From Petaurus breviceps papuanus (lineage: Eukaryota > Chordata > Mammalia > Diprotodontia > Petauridae), in assembly GCA_028583685.1 (NCBI GenBank), contig JAMXIF010000032.1, positions 6,625,977 to 6,689,976 on the forward strand: a stretch of 64,000 bases of DNA. Direction: 5' to 3'. Under the pieces are notes generated by a model. It had not been told where the DNA came from. It ran no database searches and worked only from the letters and a program-made list of their open reading frames with translations. Within the stretch, counting starts at the first letter, position 1. Each line of letters begins with the position of its first letter. Positions 23,915-36,232 of this stretch are shown here, piece after piece. The position numbers and the translations under genes are program-made.

Positions 23915-24835
23915 CAAGAATTAAAAATTATTCCTATATAAAGTGGTAATCATCAAAACAATATCAATAAGAACTACTGGACAATAAATAGACACTGGAT
24001 AGGAAATAGTATTGGATAAGAAATAGAATGGTTGATTAGTGGAACAGATTTGGTACATGATATACAGAAGTAAATGACCATAGTAATACAGTGTTTGATA
24101 AACCCAAAGATCCAAATTTTGGGGGAAATAACTTACTTTTGGACAAAAACTACTGGGAAAGCTGTAAAGCAATCTGACAAAACTAGGCATATTCTACCAT
24201 TTCATGCTGTATTATATATTCAAAATGGGTAAATGGTTTAGATATAAAGGGTGATATCATAAGTATAATAGGACAGCATGGGAAAAATTAACTGTCAGAT
24301 ATATAGGTGAAGAGTTCATGGCCAAACAAAAGATAGCGAGGCTAATGGGAGATAAAATGGATAATCTTGATTACATTAAATTTAAAAAAAAGATTTTGCA
24401 CAAACAAACCAGTGCAAAGAAAGTAAAAAACTGGGATGTGGGAGGGAATTTACAGAAGGTTTTTCTAAAAAAGGCCTCATTTCACAAATATATAGAGTCA
24501 AATTTATAAAAATAAGAGCTATTTTGTAAAATGGAAATTATCATATAAATAGATATTTTGAGAAGAAATCAAAGATATAAAGTCATATGAAAAATGTTCT
24601 AAATCACAAATAAATAGAGAAATTCAAGTTAAAACAACTCCGAGGAACCACATTATACCTATCAGTTTGGCTAATATGGCAGAAAAGGAGAATTTCAAAT
24701 TCTGAAGGGGATGTGGGGGAGAAGGGAACACTAATGGACTGTTGTTGGAGTTGTGAACTACTCCTAGAATTCTGGAGAAAAACAAATAGAACTATACTAA
24801 AAAGATTTTTTAAACAACAATTGCACATTCAAAAT
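23915..24835 (+). mobile_element. L1 ORF2 C-terminal region, sense, dead
   Basis: Text such as aagtaaatgaccatagtaat, gtgtttgataaacccaaaga, ataaagggtgatatcat and ctatcagtttggctaatatg is the distal ORF2 of marsupial L1, downstream of the reverse transcriptase. A 63-codon frame (24318-24509) gives LDYIKFKKKILHKQ, the LINE-1 pattern. Stops and gaps break the rest. ORF2 ends abruptly at the start of the next element. Confidence 0.7.
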
Positions 24836-24844
24836 CTTATGACT

Positions 24845-25905
24845 CATAGCCAAGATGGCAGAGAAAAGTCATGGTCTTACCTGAGCTCTCCCAAATTCCC
24901 CTCCAAATTAGTATAATATAATGCCTCAAAATTAATTCCAAAGTAACAGAACCTATAAAAGGATAGGGAGAAAATTTTTTCTAGGAAATGAAAGCTGGGA
25001 AAATTAGCAGGAAAAGATTGTCACACTAGGTGAGAGTGGAGCTCAGTCCAGCGCAATGCTCTGGAAAGACTATAGCAGACCTCGAGGGTAATTGGATTGG
25101 CAGTAGCAGTTTCTGGAGCTCTCAGCCCCAACACAGTAAGGGTACAGGGTGTCATAAAACTGGTCAGAATGAGATTACAGGGGTCCCTTTACTGTAACTG
25201 TTGCATTGGCCATATGTGGATCGAGATAACAGTTCTGAGTTGCAGTCCCAGGGTGAGGTGAAGCACTAGCACACCAGAGCTTGTGGCTACAGTGGGGTGG
25301 GCCCCTGATTACAGTTCAAGGGTAGAAAAGTTTGTTTGTGGTCCCTTACAGACCAGAGCACAGGCCCGTAGAGTAGTAAACATACCTCTCCTTAGATCAT
25401 AACTATTTCTAAGAACTGAAAACTTACAGACCCTGCAGAACTAGCTCTGAAAACAGTTTCACCCCCCAAAATAATAAAAATTTGAAGCTTGGGATAGTGC
25501 ACCCACTCCATCCCAAGAGAAGTATCCAACTTTAACATAAAGTTAAAAGTCAAGAAATAGTCTGGAAAAATGAGCAAACGACAGCAACAACAAAACATAT
25601 ACCACACACAGAACCTAACCATAGAAAATTTCTATGGGGACAGGGAAGATCAAAACACAAACTCATCAGAAGATAAAAAGTAAAAGAATAATGTGAATTA
25701 GTCCTAGGAGAATTTAAAAAATGGTTGTAAAAACCAAATAAGACATGTAGAAGAAAATAGGAGAAAGAAATGACAGTGATACAAGAGAATGATAAAAAAA
25801 AAAAGAGTCAATGACTTGGTAAAGAAGGCACAAAAATAGTGCAGAAAATAACACCTAAAACAAAATAAGGCAAATAGTAAAAGAGGCACAAAAATTCAGC
25901 TCTCT
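24845..25905 (+). mobile_element. 5' end of an L1/HAL1: 5' UTR plus start of ORF1
   Basis: Begins with agccaagatggcagag, the same 5' signature as the other L1/HAL1 copies. A 5' UTR of about 730 bases follows. At 25570 ATGAGCAAACGACAG encodes MSKRQQQQ, the expected ORF1 start. The A-rich coiled-coil coding region decays before 25905. The 3' part is absent. Confidence 0.65.
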
Positions 25906-26732
25906 CTAAATCTCACATTCTGAGAAAAAGCCCTCATTGTCTTTCCTTGGTTAGAAATTTGACCACAGGAATTTCATGCTAATGTCTCAGGGCATTCTAT
26001 AAATATCTATCATATTATAATACTTCCTGGTATAGATGAAGTGGAGACCTACATGTGTACCCAGGCACAAGAGTTTGCTGCCTGGATACCAAAAAAAAGT
26101 GAAGTAGCTTTCTATTCTAACTCATGGTCTCTACACAATTTGGGACTCACTTAAACTTTCCATTTTCCACAACATTTAGAATAGTGCTTTACAAATATTA
26201 CAGTGCTTACTTAAAATATTTGTGGAGAATTGTATTTTCTATTATGAATTTGACAAGCAAAAAATATATCTTTCCACACATAAAGAATAGAAAAAAAGCA
26301 TTGTCTATAAAACTATAAATTTCATTATACACAGCTCATTTTTCAAATTATATTTTAGGAAATAGAAAGAAAAAGGAAAGGAAAAAAGGGCCATCAATAT
26401 AACTTCCATTTTTTAAAAGAAATTCATGCACTAAAAAGAACAGAAAGAATTATAGACAAGAAGGACAGTTTTGAAAGGCACAAGTTAAATTTATTATATT
26501 ATTAAAAAGAAAAACAATCTGGACATTATACAGATGCACAGTTTCATGCACAATTATTATTTTTTGTTTTACCATGTATATGAAAATGCTCTTCTAATTT
26601 GGTATGTGTTAAATTCCACCTGAAATAAATACATTAAAAAATAAAGTATATGTTAAATTTAACAGCACCCATACTACCCTGCTTCTCTCTGTCTCCTTCT
26701 TAACTTCTACCCGCTCTTTTCTGTGTATTTTA
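25906..26732. other. Anonymous AT-rich DNA
   Basis: Nothing recognised. Confidence 0.4.
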
Positions 26733-26894
26733 CTCCTTTTTGCTTTTTAGAGGGAGGAGGGCAGGGCAGGTGGAGTTAAATGTCTTGCCCAAGGTCACAT
26801 GGCTGGAAAGTGTCAAGTGTCTGAGGCCAGATTTGAACTCAGGTCCTCCTGACTCCAGGGAGGGAGTTCTATTCACTGCACCACCTAGCCACCC
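26733..26894 (-). repeat. WSINE1-type SINE with target-site duplication
   Basis: Antisense copy: ttgcccaaggtcacatggct, gatttgaactcaggtcctcc, actgcaccacctagccaccc. Flanked by ctgtgtatttta at 26721-26732 and 26895-26906, a 12-base perfect duplication. Confidence 0.85.
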
Positions 26895-26906
26895 CTGTGT
26901 ATTTTA

Positions 26907-27171
26907 TATTTTGATTATTCTTTTTTCTTTGTTTTTTTAATGGTAAGTCATTTGTACTTATTATTTTCTTCCTCTGTTTTGTAACCTTGTCTGTTACTCA
27001 CTGAGGCAGAAAGGTTTTTTGACTAATAATAGCTGGTGCCAAGAATGGCACGTCTATTCAGTGTCCCAATTGGTTGTGTGACCTTGGGTAATTCACCTTA
27101 TCCCTTGTGTTGCTTTATTCACTCATGAAATATGAGACCTGAATTACTTAAAGTATGTATTGAACATAATA
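26907..27171. other. Anonymous DNA
   Basis: A weak MIR-like gtgaccttgggtaattcacc near 27076; otherwise nothing. Confidence 0.4.
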
Positions 27172-27372
27172 TAGTAGGGAAAGCTCTGGATCTGATTTCA
27201 CATCTCTCCTCTGTCATTTAGTAACTGTGTGACCTTAGGCAACTCACTTAGCCTTCAGAGTCCACAATTTTCTTATCTATAGAGTGAGGAAGTTGGATTA
27301 GAAAAAATATATATATCTATAGAATGAGGAAGTTGGCTATGGTGGTCCTTTGCAGTCCTGGATCTATAGTCT
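27172..27372 (+). repeat. Mar1-type SINE with an internal duplication
   Basis: gtaactgtgtgaccttaggc and tcttatctatagagtgagga are SINE landmarks. The stretch tctatagagtgaggaagttgg is repeated about 40 bases on as tctatagaatgaggaagttgg, separated by a short AT run. Confidence 0.6.
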
Positions 27373-29430
27373 TGTATTCCCATCCAGTATCAAAGGGTTT
27401 AAAGCTGGAAGGCTGCTAAAAGATCATCTGGTTCGAATTCTTTCATTTTACTAATTAAGAAGCTGAGCTTTAAAGGTAACGTTCCTATCTAGTCTTATAC
27501 AGTTAAAGTTCCAATCTAGTGCTATAGCAGTTAATAAAATCTGTTTTAGGCTTATTTTTATTATTAATATGCTTCCTCTGCTCTAGAGATGCCACCTGCT
27601 TCTCCCTGGGACCCTTCCCCTGCCCTTTCCCTGGAGCCTTGTAAATGGAATCTCCCCATACTGAATATTTGTTGCTTAGTAGTTAATAGATCTCTTCCTG
27701 CATGTGATATAAAGCAAGAGAGACCAAAAAGATGTCTCTGAGCAAGAACCCATACCTCTCAGTAAAACATTTAAACCTCTTCAAAATTAACAATCAATCC
27801 TGTTGAGTCTGATTGACCCAAGTGAACCCTCATCAGACTGAGGAGGACTGAAAAGAGGTTGGCATACGTTAGGTATCAAATCTGTAATTATTCATGCCCT
27901 TCTTCCTTTTAGTGGTAGTTTCAAATGATCTCACCTCAAACCTGGATTCTCCCCATCCCCAGATATATCTTGCCCCTCTAGAAATTCAGTTTTATCTTTA
28001 TGGTTGATATTGATTCTGATGTATTCTTGTCCACTTTTCACTTATCTTCCTCCGGGATTAAAGCTATTTGTTTAAAATTTTGTTTTCTAGGTATTTATAA
28101 TAAAAATCTATTGCTTTTTGTCATAATTATTGACTAATTTGCTTCTTTGGATATGTTTAGACCCTAAAGGTAAGCTGCAGTGATCTCAGATGGGAATGAA
28201 AAATGAAAAGTGGGATTCAAATACAGAACTCCAGACTCGAAGTCTAGTACCCTTATGCGCTTTCTGACCATTGTGCTAGCAAAGAAAATCAGACTATCTG
28301 ACCCAAGACCATATCATAAACAAACAAACAAAAATCTAACTAGTAAATATCCATAATTGCAAGTTTTAGGTGCCATGGGTTCAACATTTTAGCCTATACT
28401 GTTTCCTATTTATGACTTCTAAATTATATCCTGGAAAATAAAAAGTGTTTTTTCTCATACTGTTCCTGAAATTTCAAACCTGATGTGACTTGTACTGACT
28501 TAATTCTTCTATTTGGTTGCATGGAGTGTGTTCAATTTGATTGCAAACTAACCAAATTGATACACCTAGACATGCTCCGTCCATCAATTAGTTACTTAAT
28601 TCATGTCAACATTTAGAAGTTTCATTTAAAGGCAAATTTCCACCATTTTTTTTGCAGATGGAACAGTTCTTGACATTTGGACCAGGATGACCTCCATTGG
28701 AACTAAATTAAACCTAAAAGTGTCTGAGAGAATTTTATCATAACTGCCCAGTTCAGGAGCACAACCGAGAACCGAGAGAATAGTGATATTCACTGAGAAG
28801 AAAGGTAGATTTTCTGGAGGAACTGTTTCTGCTGGTGCTGGCTGCTTGTTGAGATCTATTGAACTCTCAGGTTGTGACAGTCAGGGCATGCATGGCCAGG
28901 GAATCTTTCAGTGGGACATTCCCACATCCAATAAAAGGAAAACAACTAAGGCAATAATATTAAAGAATGAATAGGGATTTCTAAAGGCATGATGTGGGGA
29001 GGAGATAAAGGAGAGCTGATCTTAGGCAAAATTATGCAGTTTGTTTTGGAAAACATATTTTCTTCAAGCATCAGACCATTCATTTTACTCCAAATTTCCC
29101 CTCCTCTAGAGAAAACTTAACCATCTCCTAATGGTCCTTGCATGGCATTAGTTGGTTATAGATTATAAAGTTCATTATCAAATCCCTGGTTTATTACCCA
29201 TCCCAAGCATTAAAATGAATTAACCAGTAATATGCACAATATTTCTTGTGAAGGCCTTTATGGAGTAAGTCCATGATGGAACTTAATCAATAAATTGAGA
29301 AGGATTTAATGTATATCTAAATTGTGGAAGGCTTTCAGTTAAGTTTCTATACATAAAAAAATTCAGAAATAATTGTGTCCTTCAAGGACCTTACACTCTA
29401 GCAGTGGAGAAATATGTACACACCATACTA
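27373..29430. other. Anonymous DNA
   Basis: About 2 kb with no gene and no repeat I can name. Confidence 0.4.
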
Positions 29431-29433
29431 CAT

Positions 29434-29557
<124 letters not shown>

Positions 29558-29635
29558 TATATACATATACTCACATATACATATGCATATATACATATAT
29601 GTACACATGCACAGACACATATGTGTGTGTTTATG

Positions 29636-29866
29636 TTGTTTTCCATAGTGTCTGACCCTTCATGACACCATTTTGGGTTTTATTGGCAAAGATACTGGAA
29701 TGGCTTGCCATTTCCTCCTGCAGTTCATTTTACAGATAAGAAACTGAGGCAGAGTTAAGTGACTTGCCCAGGGTCACACAGATAGTATGTGTCTGAGGCT
29801 AGATTTGAACTCAGGTTTTTCTGACTCCAAACATAGCACTCTCTCTATTGTATCACTTAGCTCTGT
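29636..29866 (-). repeat. SINE with RTE/BovB-like 3' half, antisense
   Basis: Plus strand: tgtctgacccttcatgacac, attggcaaagatactggaat, gcttgccatttcctcctgca, then cccagggtcacacagatagt and gatttgaactcaggtttttc. This is the reverse complement of the family at 14862 and 20186. Confidence 0.75.
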
Positions 29867-30089
29867 GTGTATGCAGGTGTATGTATACATTCACATATAT
29901 GTATATATGTGTGTCCAAATATATGGGTTTGTATGTATGAGACAGACAGAGAGACAGAAAGGGGCAGAGAGACAGAGACAGAGATACACAGAGACATTAC
30001 ATTCACTCAGGCATAACCTTGCAGATTCCTACTCTTGCCACTGTAGCTCATGAGCCCCTCCTATAAGTTGCTTTCCCCTTAAAAAAGAC
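29867..30089. other. Purine-rich and TA/CA low-complexity DNA
   Basis: Includes gacagacagagagacagaaa repeats near 29940-29995. Confidence 0.6.
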
Positions 30090-30350
30090 AGTTATGTGGT
30101 GCAGGGGATAGTCTTGAACATTAAGTGTGAAACATGTGAGTCTGACTTATTCCTTGGCTACTTACTACTATATGATCCTTGATAAATCACATAACCTTGG
30201 TCTGCTTCACTTTCCTCATCTCTAATGTGAAGAAAATAACACCACCTACTTTGTAGGATTTTTGTGAGGATTAAATGAAATAATGAACGTAGGGTGTTTT
30301 GCTAAACTCAAAGTGTTATTTGAATTTTAGCTATTATTATTATTAAAGAC
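30090..30350 (+). repeat. Mar1-type CORE-SINE
   Basis: gtggtgcaggggatagtctt head, atgatccttgataaatcaca, a CORE region with aggatttttgtgaggattaa, and tail ttttagctattattattatt. Confidence 0.65.
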
Positions 30351-30912
30351 ATTTACTTCAGATGGCCTCATAAAAAATCTTGGCACCAATTCCCACCCCT
30401 CAAAAATAACCTATGGCATATACTCCATTATAAACTCAGTGCCCAGGAGATAAGTATCCTTACAGTACAATGATACTAAGGCAAACATGTAGGATCCATG
30501 CATGTCAATTCCAAACTGCTAGCCATCTTTTCTTGTATTCCTCATGAACTCTCTTCTCTGCAACATGGAGTCATGCTTCTGGAAATTGGTTCTTTGTTCA
30601 AATGCTGTACCCATTTCTGTCCTTGGGTGATGAGATTCTGATCCTTGCTGAATCCTTTGTCTCCTGGATCCATTAACTCCAAAGACATGGTCGATGGCAG
30701 GCCTGCATAACATATGGCCCTTGGTCTGCTTGCAGGCCACCAAAAGATTTCCAACAGACTGTGGAAAATGCAGGGTTGCCACTGTACACTCTCTTGTTTC
30801 TCACACGACCCACAGTAACCAACCATCATTGGTCTGTCTCTAATCTAACCTACCTGTGGCCTGAAGAAGTTTAGTCTATTTTAATTTTGGTTCTTATTTA
30901 CTGCCAAGTTGT
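30351..30912. other. Anonymous DNA
   Basis: Two overlapping minus-strand frames (30519-30829, under 100 codons) have no recognisable product. Confidence 0.4.
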
Positions 30913-31434
30913 TGTAATGCTTATGGGCTTTGAAGATCTTCCATGCCCCTTGAACTTGCTGATGTAGCAAGAAGGGAGGGGCAGGAGAAAGCTGGAGCCG
31001 AGCTGGAGCCAGCCTGGTGGCTGAAAGAACAGTTGCAGCAGTGACACAAACTCCTTTTTTTTGAGCCAGTCAGAGAATTTCTGCTAAGGACTCCTGCTGA
31101 GGACTGACAGGGATGAGAACTGCAGGGGTCCAGAGCTGCTGGGAGCAAGCTGTGTGGATGCTGAGCAGTTGCCGTGAGTGAGGAGAGGAGGACCATTTCC
31201 TGAGATAGCCTGTTCTCTTTTGAAGGCTTGAGAATGTGGGTGTTTCCTGCATTAACTATGTGTGCCAACTCTACAGCTACTGTGACGGCTTTGAATTTCT
31301 GGTTTTGGGACTCCATTTTCTGGTATTTGAATGAATGTTCTAACTTTGTCCCCCATGGAGAGAGCATGTTATATTTTGTGATTAATAACCATATCAGCAT
31401 ATTTATAGTTAGAGTAGGCACTGTAAACATTGCA
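30913..31434 (+). mobile_element. Solo LTR, small family A, copy 2 (retroviral fossil)
   Basis: Begins TGTAATGCTTATGGG and ends ACATTGCA. It aligns with the LTR at 642-1200 (shared gaagatcttcc, ttttgaaggc, ttggttttggga-like blocks and the closing region). TTGT lies on both sides (30909-30912, 31435-31438), which fits a 4-base target-site duplication. No internal genes adjoin. The copies are clearly diverged from each other, so the insertions are old. Confidence 0.7.
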
Positions 31435-31779
31435 TTGTTAATATAGTTGTGAAGGTATGGTCTGTGGAGAAGGGGAAGAGTAAAAGAGAAGAGTCCCCTT
31501 ATCTCTCTTACTTCTCCCTGTATAGGAGGAGGTCAAAATGCTCAACTACTGAATGGCTTGCTGATTATATATGAGACTAACGCTTTCATTCAAATACAAG
31601 ATATTTCCTGTATGGCCTTTGCCCATTGGTTAACCCCCTATAATACTATTTAGTTGATTAAAAATTGGTTGTGAAATTATAGGAAAATTTCTTACCACCT
31701 AACTTGTGCTTTGAGGTCTTTTCTGGGCCCCTTGACTGCATCATTTGTAGGAAAAGGGAACTCCTTCCCTGATAGTAGA
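31435..31779. other. Anonymous DNA
   Basis: Nothing recognised. Confidence 0.4.
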
Positions 31780-32085
31780 CTATGATTTCATCTCACCTAT
31801 AAACACACAATTTTCTTCAAGGCTCAGTTCAAGTACCATCTCTTAAATAATACCCTAATCCTTATATGCATAGTTGTCACTGTCTTCCCCACTTCAAAAT
31901 TCCATTTATTTTTCACTTCATTATTTCTATGTATTTTCTTCACCCACATTGCCACTAATCAAATTCAGACTTCTTGATTGCAGGGACCGTTCTATTTTAT
32001 TGGTATACATCTAGCACTAAGAACAGAATCTAGTGTAGAAGATGCTTAATAAATGTGTGTTAGCTAAATGAATGAACTTCATCAG
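31780..32085 (+). repeat. LINE2 3' end
   Basis: ttcaaggctcagttcaagta, ttcttgattgcagggaccgt and gatgcttaataaatgtgtgt are the ordered LINE2 3' landmarks. Confidence 0.7.
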
Positions 32086-32999
32086 CCCTAGGCGGAAATA
32101 ATTTTAGCTGCAGATACATATGCATGTGTGTATATATGTGTGTGTTGGTTTGGGGAGGGAAATTGGAACCTCTCAAATCCTTCTCACTAGTTAGGTGACT
32201 TACCCTCATTGTGAAGCTAGTTCCATGTCAGTTCACTTGCCTGTCACAGAGCCAAAATCTGGGATAACAACTATTGATATATCTAAGTTTGCTTGCAGAT
32301 ATTCCTGCCCCAGCAACAACTGAGGAGGAAGAGAAATTTTCTCGCACTTCTACTCATTTTGCTATCTCGTTTCTGTTCTACAAATGATGCCATCCTATAG
32401 AATAAAAAAGCATCATGATAAAAGTGTGGCCTCTTCTGTGTACAGTCATTCACCCAGGGTTAATTACTATTGCCCTTTCAGAAGAGGCTGGTTCAGATTG
32501 TTCTTATGAGTGCCTCGAGTGCAGTTGGTAGAATCAGAAACTAAGTTTTTGGGTGAAAATGAGAAAAATGAGAAAAGGGAGGAGGCCAACATTTGAAACC
32601 AAGCACACAAAAGCTCACTCATGCAGAGGTGAAGACTGCATCAGTCATGATTTCTTTCCTCTTAGTACCTACCTAGAAGAGCAGTTGTCCCCTAGAACTT
32701 TTCACACCCACCCTCTCAGCATGCTGGCAAGCCCTCACAGATAGCTTCTGAATAAACCATTTATCTCTTCCCTTACAGGCTGTCATCTGCCTGCAGCTCC
32801 AAGGACTTCAGAAGCAACAGCAACCAGAGATTATATTTCCATTGTTTCTCAGGGCACCTGGCATGTATGATTCTGCTGAAGGCAAAGAGACCTTTGCTTT
32901 CCTGGGCTGTTGTTCCCAACTTTCTTTTTCTTTCACAAAATGAAGCATATGGCAGGGGTTTGTATAGGTATTGGTGATAGTTATAACGATGATAATAGT
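32086..32999. other. Anonymous DNA
   Basis: Nothing recognised. Confidence 0.4.
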
Positions 33000-33220
33000 A
33001 ATAAAATAATTATCTGACATTTCTATATCACTGTAAGGCTTGCAAAGCATATTGCACGCATCGTCTCATTTGATCTTCCTAAAAATCCTCTGAGAAAAGG
33101 CTCTTGCCATTCCTCCTCCTCTGCTACTGTCTTCCTTCTGTGATTACCTACAGTGGTCCTGATTTGTGCCTGGAACAGAGTAGATATCTAAGAAATGCTT
33201 GCTCATTGATTAAATTGTTA
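33000..33220 (+). repeat. LINE2-like 3' end fragment
   Basis: tgcctggaacagagtagata and agaaatgcttgctcattgat resemble a LINE2 tail. The gcttgcaaagcatattgc stretch before it resembles a SINE 3' end. Confidence 0.45.
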
Positions 33221-33359
33221 ATTAACATTCAAAGAGGAGTCCTGTTACTTTCTGTGGTCTGCCATTGCGCTTGATGGCGTTGTCTTGATAATAAGACTAC
33301 CAACTTTTGTGTTGCTATTTCTAAATTTCAGTGACTCATTTAGAAAGATGATTAGGCAT
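33221..33359. other. Anonymous DNA
   Basis: Nothing recognised. Confidence 0.35.
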
Positions 33360-33605
33360 CTGTTTGTTTTTCCATATATTTTTGATGATTCAATTCAAAT
33401 GCCACTTCCTGTCAACTTTTAAACAGTATGTTTGTACCTTTGCTGTACACTTATACATTCGGTTTTGTATATTTATTTGTGCCTATGTAATCTCCATTCT
33501 TTAGATTTTAAGATCTTCAGGTCATGAACTGAATCTTAATTTATCTTTATGTTCCTTTTCACTTTGAATAATATAGGCACTCAGAAATGACTGTCAATAA
33601 ATGAA
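33360..33605 (+). repeat. LINE2 3' end
   Basis: gattcaattcaaatgccact, tcttcaggtcatgaactgaa and gactgtcaataaatgaatga follow the LINE2 3' order. Confidence 0.6.
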
Positions 33606-33639
33606 TGAATGAGGCAAATCATTAACTTAAAAAATGTAA

Positions 33640-33780
33640 ATACCCTGTGAGTTAGGTGTTATTACTATGCCCCTCTTTACAGATGAAGAACCTGAGTCTC
33701 AGAGAGGTTATATGATTTGCCTAAGGCTGCAGAGATAGAATTTGAACTCAGCTCTTTCTTATTTAAAACTTAGCACCATA
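33640..33780 (-). repeat. MIR relic, antisense
   Basis: ctttacagatgaagaacctg then gatttgcctaaggctgcaga and tttgaactcagctc. Confidence 0.65.
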
Positions 33781-34242
33781 TGCATTGTCATGTTTCCTTT
33801 GAATTCCGGATTGATCCATAGAGGACACTGACTCTTCTTCTGTTGAGCAAAATTAACAGTATGTGAATATCCAGCTATGTTTCTAGGGTCTGAGGTCACT
33901 CATACATAGGGATGGGTTAGAGGACTAAGCTTGCTCATAAGACTTAATGACTCATCTGTAACTATAAGCTGAAACTCCTCACTCTGGAGGGTCTAAGACC
34001 TTCCAAAACCTGATCCTACCTTAGCATAATAGATGTTTTTCTACAACCTTAGCATAATATATGTTTTAAAATCTTCTCCTACAAAGGCTACAGTTACTCT
34101 TACTATAGTTTTAAGGATCAGATAGAGTGTATCAGATATAGCAATCAGTTATCAATTTGGAGAGACTACATGAGAAAAGCTAAAGAAACTATTTTTCTAA
34201 CATAAGTGGGAAAAAAAGTTGAAGAATATAGGAAAATGATGG
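33781..34242. other. Anonymous DNA
   Basis: Nothing recognised. Confidence 0.4.
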
Positions 34243-34802
34243 GAAGGCCTTCATTCTTTATTATTATTATTATTATTAAATATATTTATTTATTTTTAGT
34301 TTTCAACATTCACTTCCATAAGATGAGCATCAAATTTTCTCCCCATCTCTCCTTTACCCCCACCCCAAGACAGTATGTAATTTGATAGAGGCTCTATATA
34401 TACATTCATATTAAACTTATTTTCACATTAGTCATGTTGTAAAGAATTAGACCAATGGGAGAAACCACAAGAAAGAAGAAATTAACACACACACACACAA
34501 GAGAGAGAGAGAGAGAACAAATAATTTGCTTCAATCTGCATTGAGACTCCATAGTTCTTTTTCTGCATGTGGATAATATCTTCCATCAGTCTTTTGGAAT
34601 TGTCTTAGATCCTTGCATTGTTAAGAAGAGACAACCGTAACAAAGTAGATTGTCACAAAATGTGACTTACTGTGTACAATGTTCTCCTGTTCTGCTCACT
34701 TCATTCAGCATCAGTGCATATAAGTCTTTCTAGGTTTTTCTGAAGTTTGCCTGCTTATCATTTATTATAGCACAATATTATTCCATGAAGGCCTTCATTC
34801 TT
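34243..34802 (-). mobile_element. 5'-truncated L1 with perfect 16-base target duplication
   Basis: The insert (34259-34786) is the L1 3' UTR and distal ORF2 in antisense: attcacttccataagatgag, caatctgcattgagactcc and gttctcctgttctgctcac. It starts with a (TTA)n run, the complement of an (AAT)-type tail. gaaggccttcattctt stands on both sides (34243-34258 and 34787-34802), a textbook LINE target-site duplication. The perfect duplication suggests a younger age than most LINEs here. Confidence 0.9.
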
Positions 34803-35089
34803 GGAAGAATTATTTTAACTTTTATCTTGAGAAGGATCCTTGCTTGATATCTTTAGTGAATTGAATCATGGTGCTGGGTTTCCAGAAATAAGAAGTCATC
34901 TTCTATAACATGTGACTCTAACTATAATTTCTCAACTAAAATATGGAAAATATTTATGTCATTGTATTATTGTTGATTAGAATGTTAATAAAGTATATTA
35001 AGGTTGAATCATTCAATGAGAAAGTGGCTGCAATTTTATTAATTATTCAGAAATTTGGACTCATGAAAATGCATAAGGTAATGAGCCAG
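34803..35089. other. Anonymous DNA
   Basis: Ends in the GCCAG target site of the next element. Confidence 0.4.
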
Positions 35090-36232
35090 TGTGATAGTAA
35101 TGGCAATTAAAGATTCCCCTGTATTGCCTTGGTTTTCAAATTGATTGTGTTAAAACCCAGAGCTTGTTAATCCCACCTGTGGGATGGGCTTGTTGATGTG
35201 AAAAGAAAGTCCTGAACTGGGAGGAGCTGGTGATGTAGATTTGGAGAGACAAGAGAGAGGCGGAAGACTTTTTTGGAAGCAGCACCTGGTGGAGAGAGAG
35301 AGAGACTAAGAATTGCTGGTGGCCGATTTGAATTGCCCTGGACTTTCGAGACCTGCCCCCTGAGCTGCCAAGGACTGAGGAGACATGGCTGTTTTGCTGG
35401 TACTTTGTCTGTCTGTTTTGATGTTGTTTTGCCAGATTTGTCCACTGCTGAAAGACAGTCCTTTTGTTGAAGAAGTCCTGGAACCTGGCTATTCGCTAAG
35501 AAGCCCTGAGACTGTCCTGCAGACAGAGAGTGAATACTGTCCACTGGTGAAGGACAGTGCTGTTGTTGCAGGGGTCTGGGAGCCTTTCTGTTGGTTCAGA
35601 AGCCCTGAAGAAGGATTTTCTGGTTATATGTTTACAGAAATCCTGGGAGAGGGTTTTGCTGATGTGTTCAGGGGTTCTAGGACTGTTCTACAGACAGAGG
35701 ATGAATTCATGAAGGGACTGGCAATGTATCTTATGGCCTTGCTAAGCCTTGTCTCCCCAGGAACTAAGATTGCTGAGAACTTGCCTCATGTCAAGATGAA
35801 GAAAAGACCTCCATTTGGGTATTAAGTGCTGTGTTTAAACTTGATGTAACTCTGGGGTAGATTCAATTGTGATCCAGGGGTGGGGAACTTTTGACCTTAT
35901 TGTGCTCTGTGATTGACAAATGAAGGTACTTTACCTATGTTTGGAAACTAATCTCCATTTGAGAAGAGGGGTTTTGTGGTGGACTTAATTAAGGTATAGC
36001 CTAGGGGTGGAGAAATATTTAGAACAGGGACTTTGTAATTGATTGAATGATTGGAAGGTCCTGGGGTGGGGTAGTACTTGGAGATTATTTAATCACACTT
36101 AGTAAATGCTGTATTTTGAATGATGTCATGTTTTGACCTTCCCTGTTCTTGGTTGGTCACTGAATAAAATGGAGAGCACCTATGCTGGTATTCTGAACCT
36201 GGGAAGTTGCCTTTGCTTGGCATTACATTACA
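35090..36232 (+). mobile_element. Solo LTR, large family B, copy 1 (retroviral fossil)
   Basis: Begins TGTGATAGTAATGGC and ends GGCATTACATTACA, with GCCAG directly before (35085-35089) and after (36233-36237). The 1,143-base length, TG...CA ends and 5-base duplication identify a complete solo LTR. Two more copies lie on the minus strand at 51657-52862 and 58475-59539. By eye, copies 1 and 2 differ by only about 5 percent over the best-compared stretch, while copy 3 is more distant, so family activity was spread over time. No gag, pol or env adjoins. Family name not recognised. Confidence 0.85.
35385..35825 (+). other. Open frame inside LTR family B, copy 1
   Basis: A 146-codon frame in the middle of the LTR. 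It starts with a hydrophobic stretch (MAVLLVLCLSVLMLFCQIC) that looks like a signal peptide or membrane anchor. It continues with a repeated module around CPLVKDSAVVAGV and ends MKKRPPFGY. Copy 2 keeps a frame with the same start and end; part of it is open in copy 3 too. LTR-internal reading frames are known (mouse mammary tumour virus sag), but no homology to that protein is visible. It may be a non-coding repeat that happens to stay open. Function unknown. Confidence 0.35.

Noticed and set aside
34243-34802. Considered whether the flanking 16-base repeat was a DNA-transposon inverted end
   Set aside because: It is a direct repeat around an A-tailed L1 3' end, so a LINE target duplication.
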